DNA from: Oscillospiraceae bacterium
Lineage (GTDB): Bacteria > Bacillota > Clostridia > Oscillospirales > Acutalibacteraceae
DNA: 52,808 bases
Direction of reading: 5' to 3'
Assembly (NCBI GenBank): GCA_015066445.1
Contig: SVOK01000012.1
Span: forward strand, 1 to 52,808
The position numbers and the translations under genes were made by a program. The notes below the pieces were generated by a model. The model saw only the letters and a program-made list of their open reading frames with translations, did not search any database and had not been told where the DNA came from. This document shows, piece after piece, positions 7,541 through 14,766 of the stretch. Numbering within the stretch: the first letter of the stretch is position 1; the number at the start of each line of letters is the position of its first letter.

Positions 7541-8825
7541 ACTTTCTAACCTCGTCTAAAAGGAAACTAAGGTCAGTATCCCAAAAGCTTTTGTTTTTCA
7601 AAATTTCTTCTAAAGAACTGTTCTTAATAAAAGTGATTATTTCTTCATCATCAGTAGGAGTACCGTTTTTGTAGAATTCTATAAGCTGAACCAGTGAAAA
7701 GATAAGATTTTGAGGTTTCTCCCCTGTTCTCTTTATATATTCAAGTAATGATGGTAAAACTCTTACTTTAAATTTACTTACAGAGTTAAGCGAAATCGAA
7801 GCGCATAAATGCTTTATAAATGGATTATTAAAGCGTTCAAAAACATTATTTGCGTAATCAATAAGCTCATCTTTTGGTAAATCAAGTGTCGGTATAATTT
7901 CATCAAACACGCACTTGTTTACAAATGCGCTCATTTTTTCGTTTTCCATACAGTCCTTAACCGTTTCAATTCCTTCAAGCATTGCATAAGGAATCATAGA
8001 TGTATGCGCGCCGTTTAAAATTCTAACCTTTCTTGTTCTGTACATTTCAAGATTATCAGTAACAATTATATTAAGGTTAGTTTTATCAAAAGGAATTTCT
8101 TCTAAAATAGATTTCGGCCCTTCAATTACCCAAAGATGGAAAAGCTCACTTGTATTAACCATATTGTCCTCATATCCGAGGTCGATTTTTTCGTCTCTTG
8201 GATAGCCTGTAACAATGCGGTCAACAAGTGTATTACAGAAAATATTTTCATTTTCTATCCAAGCCTTAAAATCAGCGCCAAGCTCCCACTTGTCGGCATA
8301 TTTGAGGATACACTTTTTGAGGTTTTCACCGTTTTTATCAATAAGCTCGCAGGGCAAGAAGATAAAACCGTTTAAAGCCAATTTAAATCTTTTCCAAAGC
8401 AATGCTGTAAGCTTTGCAGGAAATGTTTTATGCGGTGCGTCTGCAAGATTATCCTCATCAGTGTAAACTATTCCAGATTCAGTAGTATTAGAAACAATAA
8501 ATCTGAAATCAGGGTTTTCGGCTAATTTTAAGTAAGCATCATAATCGTCATAAGGTTTAACTGTTCGGGAAATTACATCAATAAGCTTTTTATCAACGCA
8601 AAGCTCACCGTCTTTAAGTCCACGCATAACGTGGGTATAAATGCAGTTTTGCTTTTCTAAAGCATCACACATACCCTGTGCTATTGGCTGAACAACAACA
8701 GCACTGCCCTCAAATTCAGTTTCTTCGTTTAAGATTTGCAAAATCCAATCAACAAATCCACGTAAAAAACCGCCTTCACCAAATTGTATAACTTTTTCTG
8801 TTCTGTTAACCTTTGTAAATTTCAT
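7530..8825 (-). CDS. uxaB: tagaturonate reductase (altronate oxidoreductase)
   Basis: Reduces tagaturonate to altronate with NADH. It is a polyol-specific long-chain dehydrogenase: an N-terminal Rossmann start QFGEGGFLRGFVDW (14-27) and the family signature K-x4-N-x2-H at Lys266, Asn271 and His274 (KVRILNGAH). At 431 residues it is a little shorter than E. coli UxaB. Fructuronate reductase (UxuB) belongs to the same superfamily, but adjacency to uxaA rather than uxuA supports UxaB. It is the first gene of the uronate operon, divergent from an araC-type gene. The start has AAAGG about 9 nt upstream. Confidence 0.88.
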   Translation of the reverse strand: MKFTKVNRTEKVIQFGEGGFLRGFVDWILQILNEETEFEGSAVVVQPIAQGMCDALEKQNCIYTHVMRGLKDGELCVDKKLIDVISRTVKPYDDYDAYLKLAENPDFRFIVSNTTESGIVYTDEDNLADAPHKTFPAKLTALLWKRFKLALNGFIFLPCELIDKNGENLKKCILKYADKWELGADFKAWIENENIFCNTLVDRIVTGYPRDEKIDLGYEDNMVNTSELFHLWVIEGPKSILEEIPFDKTNLNIIVTDNLEMYRTRKVRILNGAHTSMIPYAMLEGIETVKDCMENEKMSAFVNKCVFDEIIPTLDLPKDELIDYANNVFERFNNPFIKHLCASISLNSVSKFKVRVLPSLLEYIKRTGEKPQNLIFSLVQLIEFYKNGTPTDDEEIITFIKNSSLEEILKNKSFWDTDLSFLLDEVRKYVN

Positions 8826-8854
8826 AATAATTACCTTTCATAACTTTTTATTCC

Positions 8855-8917
8855 ATTATACCGTTATAACTTCTTGTTTTCCTTTAATAATTTTCGTAAA
8901 TCTAAGAAAAACAAGAA
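8855..8917 (-). promoter_or_regulatory. uxaB promoter region with an inverted repeat
   Basis: A good minus-strand -10 box (TATAAT, 8855-8860) lacks a recognisable -35 box at the right distance, as in activator-dependent promoters. Upstream lies an inverted repeat, TTCTTGTTTT (8871-8880) and AAAACAAGAA (8908-8917), 27 nt apart. A second small palindrome, TGTTGA-N5-TCAACA, is at 8923-8939. These are candidate binding sites for the divergent AraC-type regulator. Confidence 0.45.
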
Positions 8918-8970
8918 AATATTGTTGAAAAAATCAACATATTCTGTTAAAATGCATTTGGTGATGAATT

Positions 8971-9780
8971 ATGGCAGTATACAGTGATGAAAAAATTGAG
9001 TTTTTTAACCGTGCTACAAGGGATTCCAGCTTCAAAATGCCCGAGCCTCATTTTCACAGCAAGCACGAGCTTTATTTTGTGGAAAAAGGTAAAACGCAGT
9101 ATTTTGTTGGAAGTGAAATTTACTTTTTAAGCGCAGGTGATATGATGTTTGTCCCCTTAGGCGAATTTCATAAAACCGATATCGGTGAAAAGGATATAAC
9201 CGAAAGACTTTTGCTTGTTTTTGACGATGATTTTTTAGGAACTGATTATATAGAATTTTTGGAAGAACTTCGCAAAAATAAATTAATAAGAATAGCTCCC
9301 GAAAAATTATATAAAATCAAAGAAATTTACGAAAAAATCGAACACGAGGACAAGCACCGTGGGAATGATTATTTTGAACTGCAAAAGCTATATTTAAGGC
9401 AGCTTTTAATACTTATAAAGCGTTACCGCATTAAAGAAAACAGCTTTGAACTGAGCGAATCCTATCAGCTTATCCAGAACTGCGCCACTTATATTTGCGA
9501 AAATTATCACACTGATTTAAGCCTCGATTTTCTTTCACATAAATATGCGCTTAGCCGAAGTCATTTTTCAAAGCTATTTAAGCAGGTAACAGGAATAGGT
9601 CTTAACGAATACATAAATATAACCCGTATTTCAGCCGCTCAAAATCTGCTTTCAAAAAGCAACCTTTCTGTCACAGAGGTTGCAAGTGCCTGCGGCTTTA
9701 ATGACAGTAACTACTTTGCCGCTGTTTTTAAAAAAATCAAAGGAATAACACCTAAAAAATACTCCCTATTAAATAATTAA
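8971..9780 (+). CDS. AraC family transcriptional regulator with cupin sensor
   Basis: This 269-residue regulator has an N-terminal cupin domain with PHFHSKHELYFVEKGK near residues 25-40. Its C-terminal double helix-turn-helix spans about 170-266, with LSRSHFSKLFKQVTG in the first and VTEVASACGFNDSNYFAAVFKK in the second. It is divergent from the uxaB operon with a 145-bp shared control region, so the likely role is activation of uronate catabolism with a uronate or pathway intermediate as inducer. That role is inference from position. A GGTGATG ribosome site precedes the ATG. A bidirectional terminator follows directly after the stop. Confidence 0.88.
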   Translation: MAVYSDEKIEFFNRATRDSSFKMPEPHFHSKHELYFVEKGKTQYFVGSEIYFLSAGDMMFVPLGEFHKTDIGEKDITERLLLVFDDDFLGTDYIEFLEELRKNKLIRIAPEKLYKIKEIYEKIEHEDKHRGNDYFELQKLYLRQLLILIKRYRIKENSFELSESYQLIQNCATYICENYHTDLSLDFLSHKYALSRSHFSKLFKQVTGIGLNEYINITRISAAQNLLSKSNLSVTEVASACGFNDSNYFAAVFKKIKGITPKKYSLLNN

Positions 9781-9802
9781 AGCGTTGGAATTTTCCAACG
9801 CT
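9781..9802. terminator. bidirectional terminator between the araC-type and MFS genes
   Basis: A perfect 10-bp hairpin, AGCGTTGGAA-TT-TTCCAACGCT, has A residues on the left and T residues on the right. It serves the two convergent genes ending at 9780 and 9818. The GCGTTG arm resembles that of the kdgK terminator. Confidence 0.8.
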
Positions 9803-9817
9803 TTATTATTTAACTAT

Positions 9818-11035
9818 TTATGACATTTTCTTACGCCAAGGAATAATATTAACAAGACACAGCAAGGTGCCAAACAAAGCAATTATTAACCAGATAAGCA
9901 ACGTGAAACTCCAGCTGAACTTTTCGGAAATCAAAGCAATTCCGTAGGTTGAAATAGCACTTCCCACATAAGTGCAGGAATTAAGAATACCCGATACTGT
10001 AGAAACATTACCGTATTTATTAAAGAACGCCGGAACCATACAGATAAGAATGAGGTTTACACCGTGCATACTTCCTGTAAGCAAAGCCGAGAATGCAACC
10101 GACAATGCAGCATTTTTCCCTGTGAAGAAAACTAAAGCCAAAGAAGCGATAGCGCCCACACCGAAAATCACACCGGCACAGGTCATAGGATTAGTAAGAA
10201 CCTTGCGGTAAAGTCTTGAAGTAACCTGAAAGGTCAGAATACTGAAAATAGGCATAACCACACCTGTAAGAATTGCAACTATATTACTTAAATCGTATGT
10301 TTCAGAAATATAAGATGGCATCCAGGTTGTAACGCCGTCTCTTAGCATTCCCTGCAAAACAATCGCAAGCATAACGCATATCATAAGTGGATTAAATAGC
10401 ATATGACGCGGTTTTGCAACATTGGTTTCTTTCACACTTTTTACAGCAGTGTTAGGTTTTGCTTCAATGTCAACACAAAATCTGTTCCATAAAAAAATCA
10501 TAACAATACCGCATATTGCCGAAACAAAGAAAACTGCTTTCCAGCCCGAAAGTGCGATAATAACAGGTGATAAAAGGTAAACCGCAATTGTTCCGAAAGA
10601 GCTACCCCACGAAACCTTCACAGAAGATGCCTTATAATCTTCCTCAGTGAACAAGGTAGTCATAAGCTTCACAAGCGGAGGCCACATAAATGCCTGCGCA
10701 AAGCCGTTAACACACCAAACACCAAGCATAATATAAGCATTGGGGCAAAACGGTATTAAAACATTCATCAAAACAGTAAGGCAAAGACCGTATGTAATTA
10801 ATCGTTTGGGAGAAAATCTATCTCCGCAGATACCACTTACTATCTGCCCTGCTCCGTAGGTTATAAAACTGCCCGTAAGCGCCATTGAAAGCATTGTTCT
10901 AGTCATATCTGTAGTTTTTTCCATTTCGGAAATAACTGCACCATAATTAATTCTTGTTATATAACTTGTAAAATACAAAAAGGTAAATAAAAGAACAAGT
11001 CCGCCGATTTTCTTTTTATCTGTTATTTTTTCCAT
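9818..11035 (-). CDS. MFS transporter, organophosphate antiporter-like
   Basis: A 405-residue inner-membrane protein with about 12 hydrophobic segments and a central cytoplasmic loop near residues 195-210. The stretches GDRFSPKRL and NGFAQAFMWPPLVKLM align with the GDR/SDR-NPR and FQGMGWPPCGR motifs of GlpT and UhpT, so it fits the organophosphate:phosphate antiporter group. The substrate could be a sugar phosphate or a related anion. Hexuronate transporters of the neighbouring ACS group are an alternative, given the uronate operon next door. It is co-transcribed with the deoR-type gene 12 nt upstream, so that regulator probably senses its substrate. Confidence 0.8.
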   Translation of the reverse strand: MEKITDKKKIGGLVLLFTFLYFTSYITRINYGAVISEMEKTTDMTRTMLSMALTGSFITYGAGQIVSGICGDRFSPKRLITYGLCLTVLMNVLIPFCPNAYIMLGVWCVNGFAQAFMWPPLVKLMTTLFTEEDYKASSVKVSWGSSFGTIAVYLLSPVIIALSGWKAVFFVSAICGIVMIFLWNRFCVDIEAKPNTAVKSVKETNVAKPRHMLFNPLMICVMLAIVLQGMLRDGVTTWMPSYISETYDLSNIVAILTGVVMPIFSILTFQVTSRLYRKVLTNPMTCAGVIFGVGAIASLALVFFTGKNAALSVAFSALLTGSMHGVNLILICMVPAFFNKYGNVSTVSGILNSCTYVGSAISTYGIALISEKFSWSFTLLIWLIIALFGTLLCLVNIIPWRKKMS

Positions 11036-11047
11036 TTAAAACATCCC

Positions 11048-11809
11048 TTAAGTGACTATATTAATACCGTTCTCAATATAAAGTTTTTTAAGCTCTGCTG
11101 ATAAATTACTGTCCGTAACATAGGTATATTCACGCTTCATATCATCAAGCTTTAGCAAAGATTTACATTCAAATTTACTGCTGTCCGCCAAAAAATATAT
11201 TTCATCGGAAATTTCCAATAACTTTTTTTGTACCTGTAAAAGGCTCTCATTGTAATCGCAAATGCCAAATTCCAAAGATAATGTACCAGGAAAAAGAAAG
11301 GCTTTTTTTATGTGTAAACGGCTAAGCATATCAAGCAATAGTGTACCGTAAAAGCTGTTTTCTTTTTTGAGATAATGACCTGCACATAAAATAACCGTAA
11401 AATCTCGGTGATTGTTAAGAATTTGAAAAACATCCAAAGAATGTGTAACAACAGTAAGCGCAGAAAATTTTTCTTTTAAGACCTCGGCGAAAAATATCGC
11501 TGTACTTCCTGTATCAACGTATATATAATCGCCCTCATTTATAAATTCTGCCGTTCTTACGGAAAGCTTTCTTTTTTCTTCATTTTGAGATTTGTTTCTT
11601 TCCTCAAGATTAAAAAATGGCTTCATTCCGCCAACCGTAACAGCTCCGCCGTGCACACGGGAAAGCATACCCGCCTGCTCCATTGAGAGCAAATCTCGGC
11701 GTATAGTTTCTAAAGAAACACCAAACTCATTTACTAAATTTGAGGTTGTTACGGCACCGTTTTTCAACAGTAACTGCTGTATTTTATTCTGTCTTTCCTT
11801 TGAAAGCAT
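11048..11809 (-). CDS. DeoR/GlpR family transcriptional regulator
   Basis: A 253-residue repressor with an N-terminal winged helix (residues 1-55, including SLETIRRDLLSMEQAGMLSR and the following VHGGA). A DeoR C-terminal sensor domain follows, with YVDTGSTAIFFAEVL near 98-112 and AFLFPGTLSLEFGICD. Such sensors bind phosphorylated sugars. The gene is first in a two-gene operon with the MFS transporter, which fits control of sugar-phosphate uptake. Its promoter carries five CACA/TGTG boxes at exact 10-bp spacing that reach the ribosome site, suggesting autoregulation. The start has GGAGG 7-8 nt upstream. Confidence 0.9.
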   Translation of the reverse strand: MLSKERQNKIQQLLLKNGAVTTSNLVNEFGVSLETIRRDLLSMEQAGMLSRVHGGAVTVGGMKPFFNLEERNKSQNEEKRKLSVRTAEFINEGDYIYVDTGSTAIFFAEVLKEKFSALTVVTHSLDVFQILNNHRDFTVILCAGHYLKKENSFYGTLLLDMLSRLHIKKAFLFPGTLSLEFGICDYNESLLQVQKKLLEISDEIYFLADSSKFECKSLLKLDDMKREYTYVTDSNLSAELKKLYIENGINIVT

Positions 11810-11810
11810 T

Positions 11811-11854
11811 CACACACCTCCACAACATTCCACATAATACCACACACTCACACA
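11811..11854 (-). promoter_or_regulatory. 10-bp-periodic TGTG boxes at the deoR-type promoter
   Basis: On the plus strand, CACA occurs at 11811, 11821, 11831, 11841 and 11851, five boxes exactly 10 bp apart, which read TGTG on the transcribed strand. They run from the ribosome site through the -10 box to just before the -35 box. Boxes one helical turn apart on one DNA face suit a multimeric DeoR-type repressor, which typically binds direct repeats of about this period. Confidence 0.55.
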
Positions 11855-11862
11855 AAAGTCAA
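11834..11862 (-). promoter_or_regulatory. predicted promoter of the deoR-MFS operon
   Basis: On the minus strand, TTGACT (11857-11862) and TATTAT (11834-11839) are 17 nt apart, a good sigma-A promoter about 25 nt upstream of the ATG. Confidence 0.7.
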
Positions 11863-11890
11863 TAAATTTCAACAAAACCAAAATATAAAA

Positions 11891-11914
11891 AGAAGGCAGT
11901 TTTTTCTGCCCTCT
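11891..11914 (-). terminator. intrinsic terminator after the WDEP protein gene
   Basis: On the minus strand, AGAGGGCAG pairs with CTGCCTTCT around a six-A loop, followed by TTTTTAT. It insulates the deoR promoter from the upstream gene. Confidence 0.75.
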
Positions 11915-11932
11915 TTTATAAGTGTTATAAAA

Positions 11933-12889
11933 TTACTTTAATTCAATATCCTTAATTTCAGCATAAACATCACGCATAGCCTGCTCAAATTTAGTCCAAC
12001 GCTCAGGATTATCCTTCTGCAAAAGAATATCCATACCCTTGTGGTGACGTGACCAGGTTTTATAAGTATAACAAAGAATACCACCGGGATTCTTTTCTTC
12101 AAGTAAAAGCTTTGTAAGACCCTTTAAATGAGCCACGCAGTAATCCTCATCGGCGTTAATTCCAGCCCAAGTGTAAGGTGTATAAGCGCAGGGGTACACC
12201 CAAATTTTAGCGTCCTTATTCATAACTCTTTCTTTGAGCTTGTTGAAATAGAATTTATAATAAGTTTCAGTAGACTCAACACCCTCAAATTTTTCACCTA
12301 AAAGCTTTAATTTCTCTACCTGAGCCTCAGTATAAGGTCTTCTGAAATCATATCCATAAGAATCATAACCAATATCAGTTAAATATTCGGTTGCAAATTC
12401 CTGCAAAATTGTGTTACCCTCAGGGTCTTGCATATTGCCCTTAACACCCATAACCTCATATGCAGAAAATACAGGGTTAATTCTAAGACCGTATTCGTTA
12501 TATAACGCCTTTGTCATATCATAAAGGTCCTGATTTGTATGCTTTTTGTTAAGCAACGGCTCGTCCCAATGGAAGCCTACGACTGCCTCAAAAACGCCCT
12601 TTTCTTTAAGCAAATTAATCTTGCGCTCAACATCGGCCATATAATCTGAAAGAGACTGATCACAGCTCAAATATGTAGGAAGTGTGAGCCATACCTGACT
12701 ACCGTTTTCTAATGCTTTCTGAGCGCCGCCAACTACACCAGACATTGTAGAACTATCAGCAGCTAAGAAGTAAGAATTGATATATCCTTGGTCTGCAAAC
12801 CAATCAAATTCTTCATAGGTAGTCCAACGGGGGTCAAGGTGATAAAAACCTAAAGCCACCTTGTTTTTTGCATCATAACCGTTACTCAT
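11933..12889 (-). CDS. uncharacterised WDEP-motif protein, possible TIM-barrel hydrolase
   Basis: I do not recognise this 318-residue protein. It has no signal peptide, so it is cytoplasmic. Alternating beta and alpha segments (VALGFYHLD, SQVWLTLPTYL, VVGFHWDEP, IWVYPCAYT, GGILCYTYKTW) look like a TIM barrel. The GFHWDEP motif near residues 105-111 ends a strand, as catalytic Asp-Glu pairs do in several glycoside-hydrolase-like families. Tryptophan and tyrosine are frequent, as in sugar-binding proteins. An intracellular glycosidase or sugar isomerase is possible but unproven. The ATG at 12889 is preceded by AAGGAG. A longer start 36 nt upstream would overlap that ribosome site. The gene stands alone with a good promoter and an operator-like sequence shared with the isomerase gene at 42-1493. 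Confidence 0.75.
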   Translation of the reverse strand: MSNGYDAKNKVALGFYHLDPRWTTYEEFDWFADQGYINSYFLAADSSTMSGVVGGAQKALENGSQVWLTLPTYLSCDQSLSDYMADVERKINLLKEKGVFEAVVGFHWDEPLLNKKHTNQDLYDMTKALYNEYGLRINPVFSAYEVMGVKGNMQDPEGNTILQEFATEYLTDIGYDSYGYDFRRPYTEAQVEKLKLLGEKFEGVESTETYYKFYFNKLKERVMNKDAKIWVYPCAYTPYTWAGINADEDYCVAHLKGLTKLLLEEKNPGGILCYTYKTWSRHHKGMDILLQKDNPERWTKFEQAMRDVYAEIKDIELK

Positions 12890-12916
12890 TTTAACATTTC
12901 TCCTTTTTAAGAGGAT

Positions 12917-12934
12917 TTTTATCAAATCTTATGA
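12917..12934. promoter_or_regulatory. partial ROK-type operator before the WDEP gene
   Basis: Fourteen bases here (TTTTATCAAATCTT) are identical to the left part of the palindrome upstream of the isomerase (1517-1530). The right half is degenerate, TTATGA instead of TTGATA. The site lies about 28 nt before the ATG and just downstream of the -10 box, the same relative placement as at the isomerase gene. Confidence 0.55.
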
Positions 12935-12943
12935 TTTAATGAT

Positions 12944-12972
12944 ATTATACACTATATTTTTGCTGTTGTGAA
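12944..12972 (-). promoter_or_regulatory. predicted promoter of the WDEP gene
   Basis: On the minus strand, TTCACA (12967-12972) and TATAAT (12944-12949) are separated by 17 nt. The start point would fall near 12937, next to the shared operator sequence. Confidence 0.65.
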
Positions 12973-13067
12973 GATTCTATTTGTTGCATTGTTTTGTTTA
13001 AATGTTGAAATAATTAATGCCATTTTAAGAAATTTCAAAATATTCAACAGTATTTTTTGTTAAAATA

Positions 13068-13095
13068 TTGACAAATTGTTTTTTTATGTTATAAT
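13068..13095 (+). promoter_or_regulatory. promoter of the Crp/Fnr-ABC operon
   Basis: A perfect TTGACA (13068-13073) and TATAAT (13090-13095) are 16 nt apart. Transcription should begin near 13102, just before the palindrome 13105-13120. Confidence 0.75.
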
Positions 13096-13104
13096 ATAGT
13101 AAAA

Positions 13105-13120
13105 TGTCTCAAATGAGACA
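13105..13120. promoter_or_regulatory. perfect palindrome at the transcription start of the Crp/Fnr gene
   Basis: TGTCTCA-AA-TGAGACA is a 16-bp perfect inverted repeat at about +3 to +18 of the predicted transcript. Crp/Fnr dimers bind palindromes of this size, usually of TGTGA or TTGAT half-sites. This half-site differs. Binding here would block transcription, so autorepression is the likely effect. Confidence 0.65.
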
Positions 13121-13136
13121 GTTTTGTGAGGGAAAT

Positions 13137-13775
13137 ATGCTTAATCCAGAAAATTTATTTTTACTTGACGGTTTAACCGAGTGTGAAAGAAAAATAATTA
13201 TTTCAGACTTCCCTGCCTCTGTAAATTTCAAAAAGGGCGAAGTGATTTATTCGGCTGATAAGTTCTCAAATTCTTTGGGATTTATTTGCAGCGGCAAAGC
13301 CTTTGCTGTTACGAATAACGGTCAGGGTGTGTTTATGAAAAGCTTTGAAAGCGGCACTTGCTTTGGAGCGGCGGCAATTTTTGGTAGCGGTGAAAAATAT
13401 GTAAGCACTGTAATTGCCAAAACCGATACAACGGTTTTATTCATAAACGAAGAGCTCTTAAATAAAATTTTTCTTAACTACCCGAAAACGGCAGTAAATT
13501 ACATTTCATTTCTTTCGGATAAAGTTCGTTTTCTGAACAAAAAATTAAGCGTACTTTCCTGTTCTAATGCTGAGGATACAGTTTTAAAATACCTTTCCTC
13601 TGTTACGGACGGTGAAAATTACGCTTTGATCCCGAAAAATATGACCTTGCTATCAAAGATGTTAGGCATTGGCAGAGCCACTCTTTACCGAACGCTTGAC
13701 AACCTTGAGACAAGCGGCAGAATTTTGAGGGAAAATAATAAGATAAAGGTGATAAACAATGAAAAAAATTATTAG
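13137..13775 (+). CDS. Crp/Fnr family transcriptional regulator
   Basis: A 212-residue regulator: a cyclic-nucleotide-type beta-roll sensor (about residues 10-125), a dimer helix, and a C-terminal winged helix whose helix-turn-helix is TLLSKMLGIGRATLYRTLDNLE. No cysteine set for an iron-sulfur cluster of the Fnr kind is evident. An earlier ATG at 13104 lies only a few bases from the predicted transcription start, inside the palindrome region, and has no ribosome site. The ATG at 13137 has GAGGG just upstream. The gene overlaps the binding-protein gene by 17 nt, so it is co-translated with an ABC importer and probably regulates it and itself. Confidence 0.85.
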   Translation: MLNPENLFLLDGLTECERKIIISDFPASVNFKKGEVIYSADKFSNSLGFICSGKAFAVTNNGQGVFMKSFESGTCFGAAAIFGSGEKYVSTVIAKTDTTVLFINEELLNKIFLNYPKTAVNYISFLSDKVRFLNKKLSVLSCSNAEDTVLKYLSSVTDGENYALIPKNMTLLSKMLGIGRATLYRTLDNLETSGRILRENNKIKVINNEKNY

Positions 13776-14766
13776 CATTTTACTGACACTTCTTTTAGTT
13801 TTCAGCCTTGCCGCTTGCGGTAATGCAGAAAACGAAAGCAGCATACCCGAAGAGCCCAGCGTTAATTTAGCTGAAATTGAATGTGATGTTTTTGCTATCA
13901 AAGGTCCTACAGGTATTGGTCTTGCTCCCTTGATGAAAAAGGTTGACGAGGGCAAAGGAAAGCTCGACTACAATATTAAGCTTGTTGGCGCTAACGATGA
14001 AATCGTTTCTAAATTTGCAAGCACCGAGGCTGAAATTGCCGCCGTTGCTACAAATGTTGCCGCAATGTTAAATAAAACCACCGCAAACGGTGTTACAGTT
14101 TTAGCTGTTAATACACTCGGTGTTTTAAGTCTTGTTGCAAAAGGCGAAGAAATCGCTTCTATTGCAGACCTTAAGGGTAAAACTGTTTACACAACAGGTC
14201 AGGGCGCAAATCCCGAATACATTGCCAACTTTATTCTTAGCGAAAATGGTCTTAAAGTGGGCGAAGATGTAAAGCTTGAGTTTGTTAGCGAGCCTACCGA
14301 GCTTGTAGCAAAGGTTGTTGGCAATGAAAAAGCTATAGTTATTGCTCCTCAGCCTGTTGCAACTGCTATAACAGTTAAAGACCAGAACGCAAAAATTATA
14401 TTTGATTTAAATGACGAATGGGATAAGGTTAGTGATACCGAGCTTGTTATGGGCTGTGTTATCGTTAGAAACGAATTTTTACAGGATTATCCCGAAGCTG
14501 TTGTACAGTTTATGAAGGATTACAAGGAATCTATTGAGGCTGTTAACAAGGATGTTGACACCGCAGCTGCTCTTTGCGAAAGCTATGGTATTGTTACCCC
14601 TGCTGCTATCGCAAAGAAAGCTATTCCCCACTGCAATATCGTTTTTCAGGACGGCAAGGAAATGAAAGCAAATCTTTCTGCTTATCTTAAATTCTTATTC
14701 GACCGCAATCCCAGAAGTATAGGCGGCGAATTACCTACTGACAACTTCTACTATGAAGCTGACTAA
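13759..14766 (+). CDS. ABC transporter substrate-binding lipoprotein (NMT1/SsuA-like)
   Basis: A 335-residue extracytoplasmic solute-binding protein anchored as a lipoprotein. The signal MKKIISILLTLLLVFSLAAC ends in a lipobox with Cys20. The mature part has two lobes of the NMT1/SsuA/TauA type, with IADLKGKTVYTTGQGANPEYI near residues 136-156 and IAPQPVATAI near 194-203. Relatives carry sulfonates, nitrate, taurine or thiamine precursors, and the ligand here is not decided by sequence. The gene overlaps the regulator upstream by 17 nt and the permease downstream by 14 nt. Confidence 0.85.
   Translation: MKKIISILLTLLLVFSLAACGNAENESSIPEEPSVNLAEIECDVFAIKGPTGIGLAPLMKKVDEGKGKLDYNIKLVGANDEIVSKFASTEAEIAAVATNVAAMLNKTTANGVTVLAVNTLGVLSLVAKGEEIASIADLKGKTVYTTGQGANPEYIANFILSENGLKVGEDVKLEFVSEPTELVAKVVGNEKAIVIAPQPVATAITVKDQNAKIIFDLNDEWDKVSDTELVMGCVIVRNEFLQDYPEAVVQFMKDYKESIEAVNKDVDTAAALCESYGIVTPAAIAKKAIPHCNIVFQDGKEMKANLSAYLKFLFDRNPRSIGGELPTDNFYYEAD

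Noticed and set aside
13104-13136. Earlier ATG for the Crp/Fnr regulator
   Set aside because: It lies only 2 nt from the predicted transcription start and overlaps the palindrome, with no ribosome site. The ATG at 13137 has GAGGG upstream.
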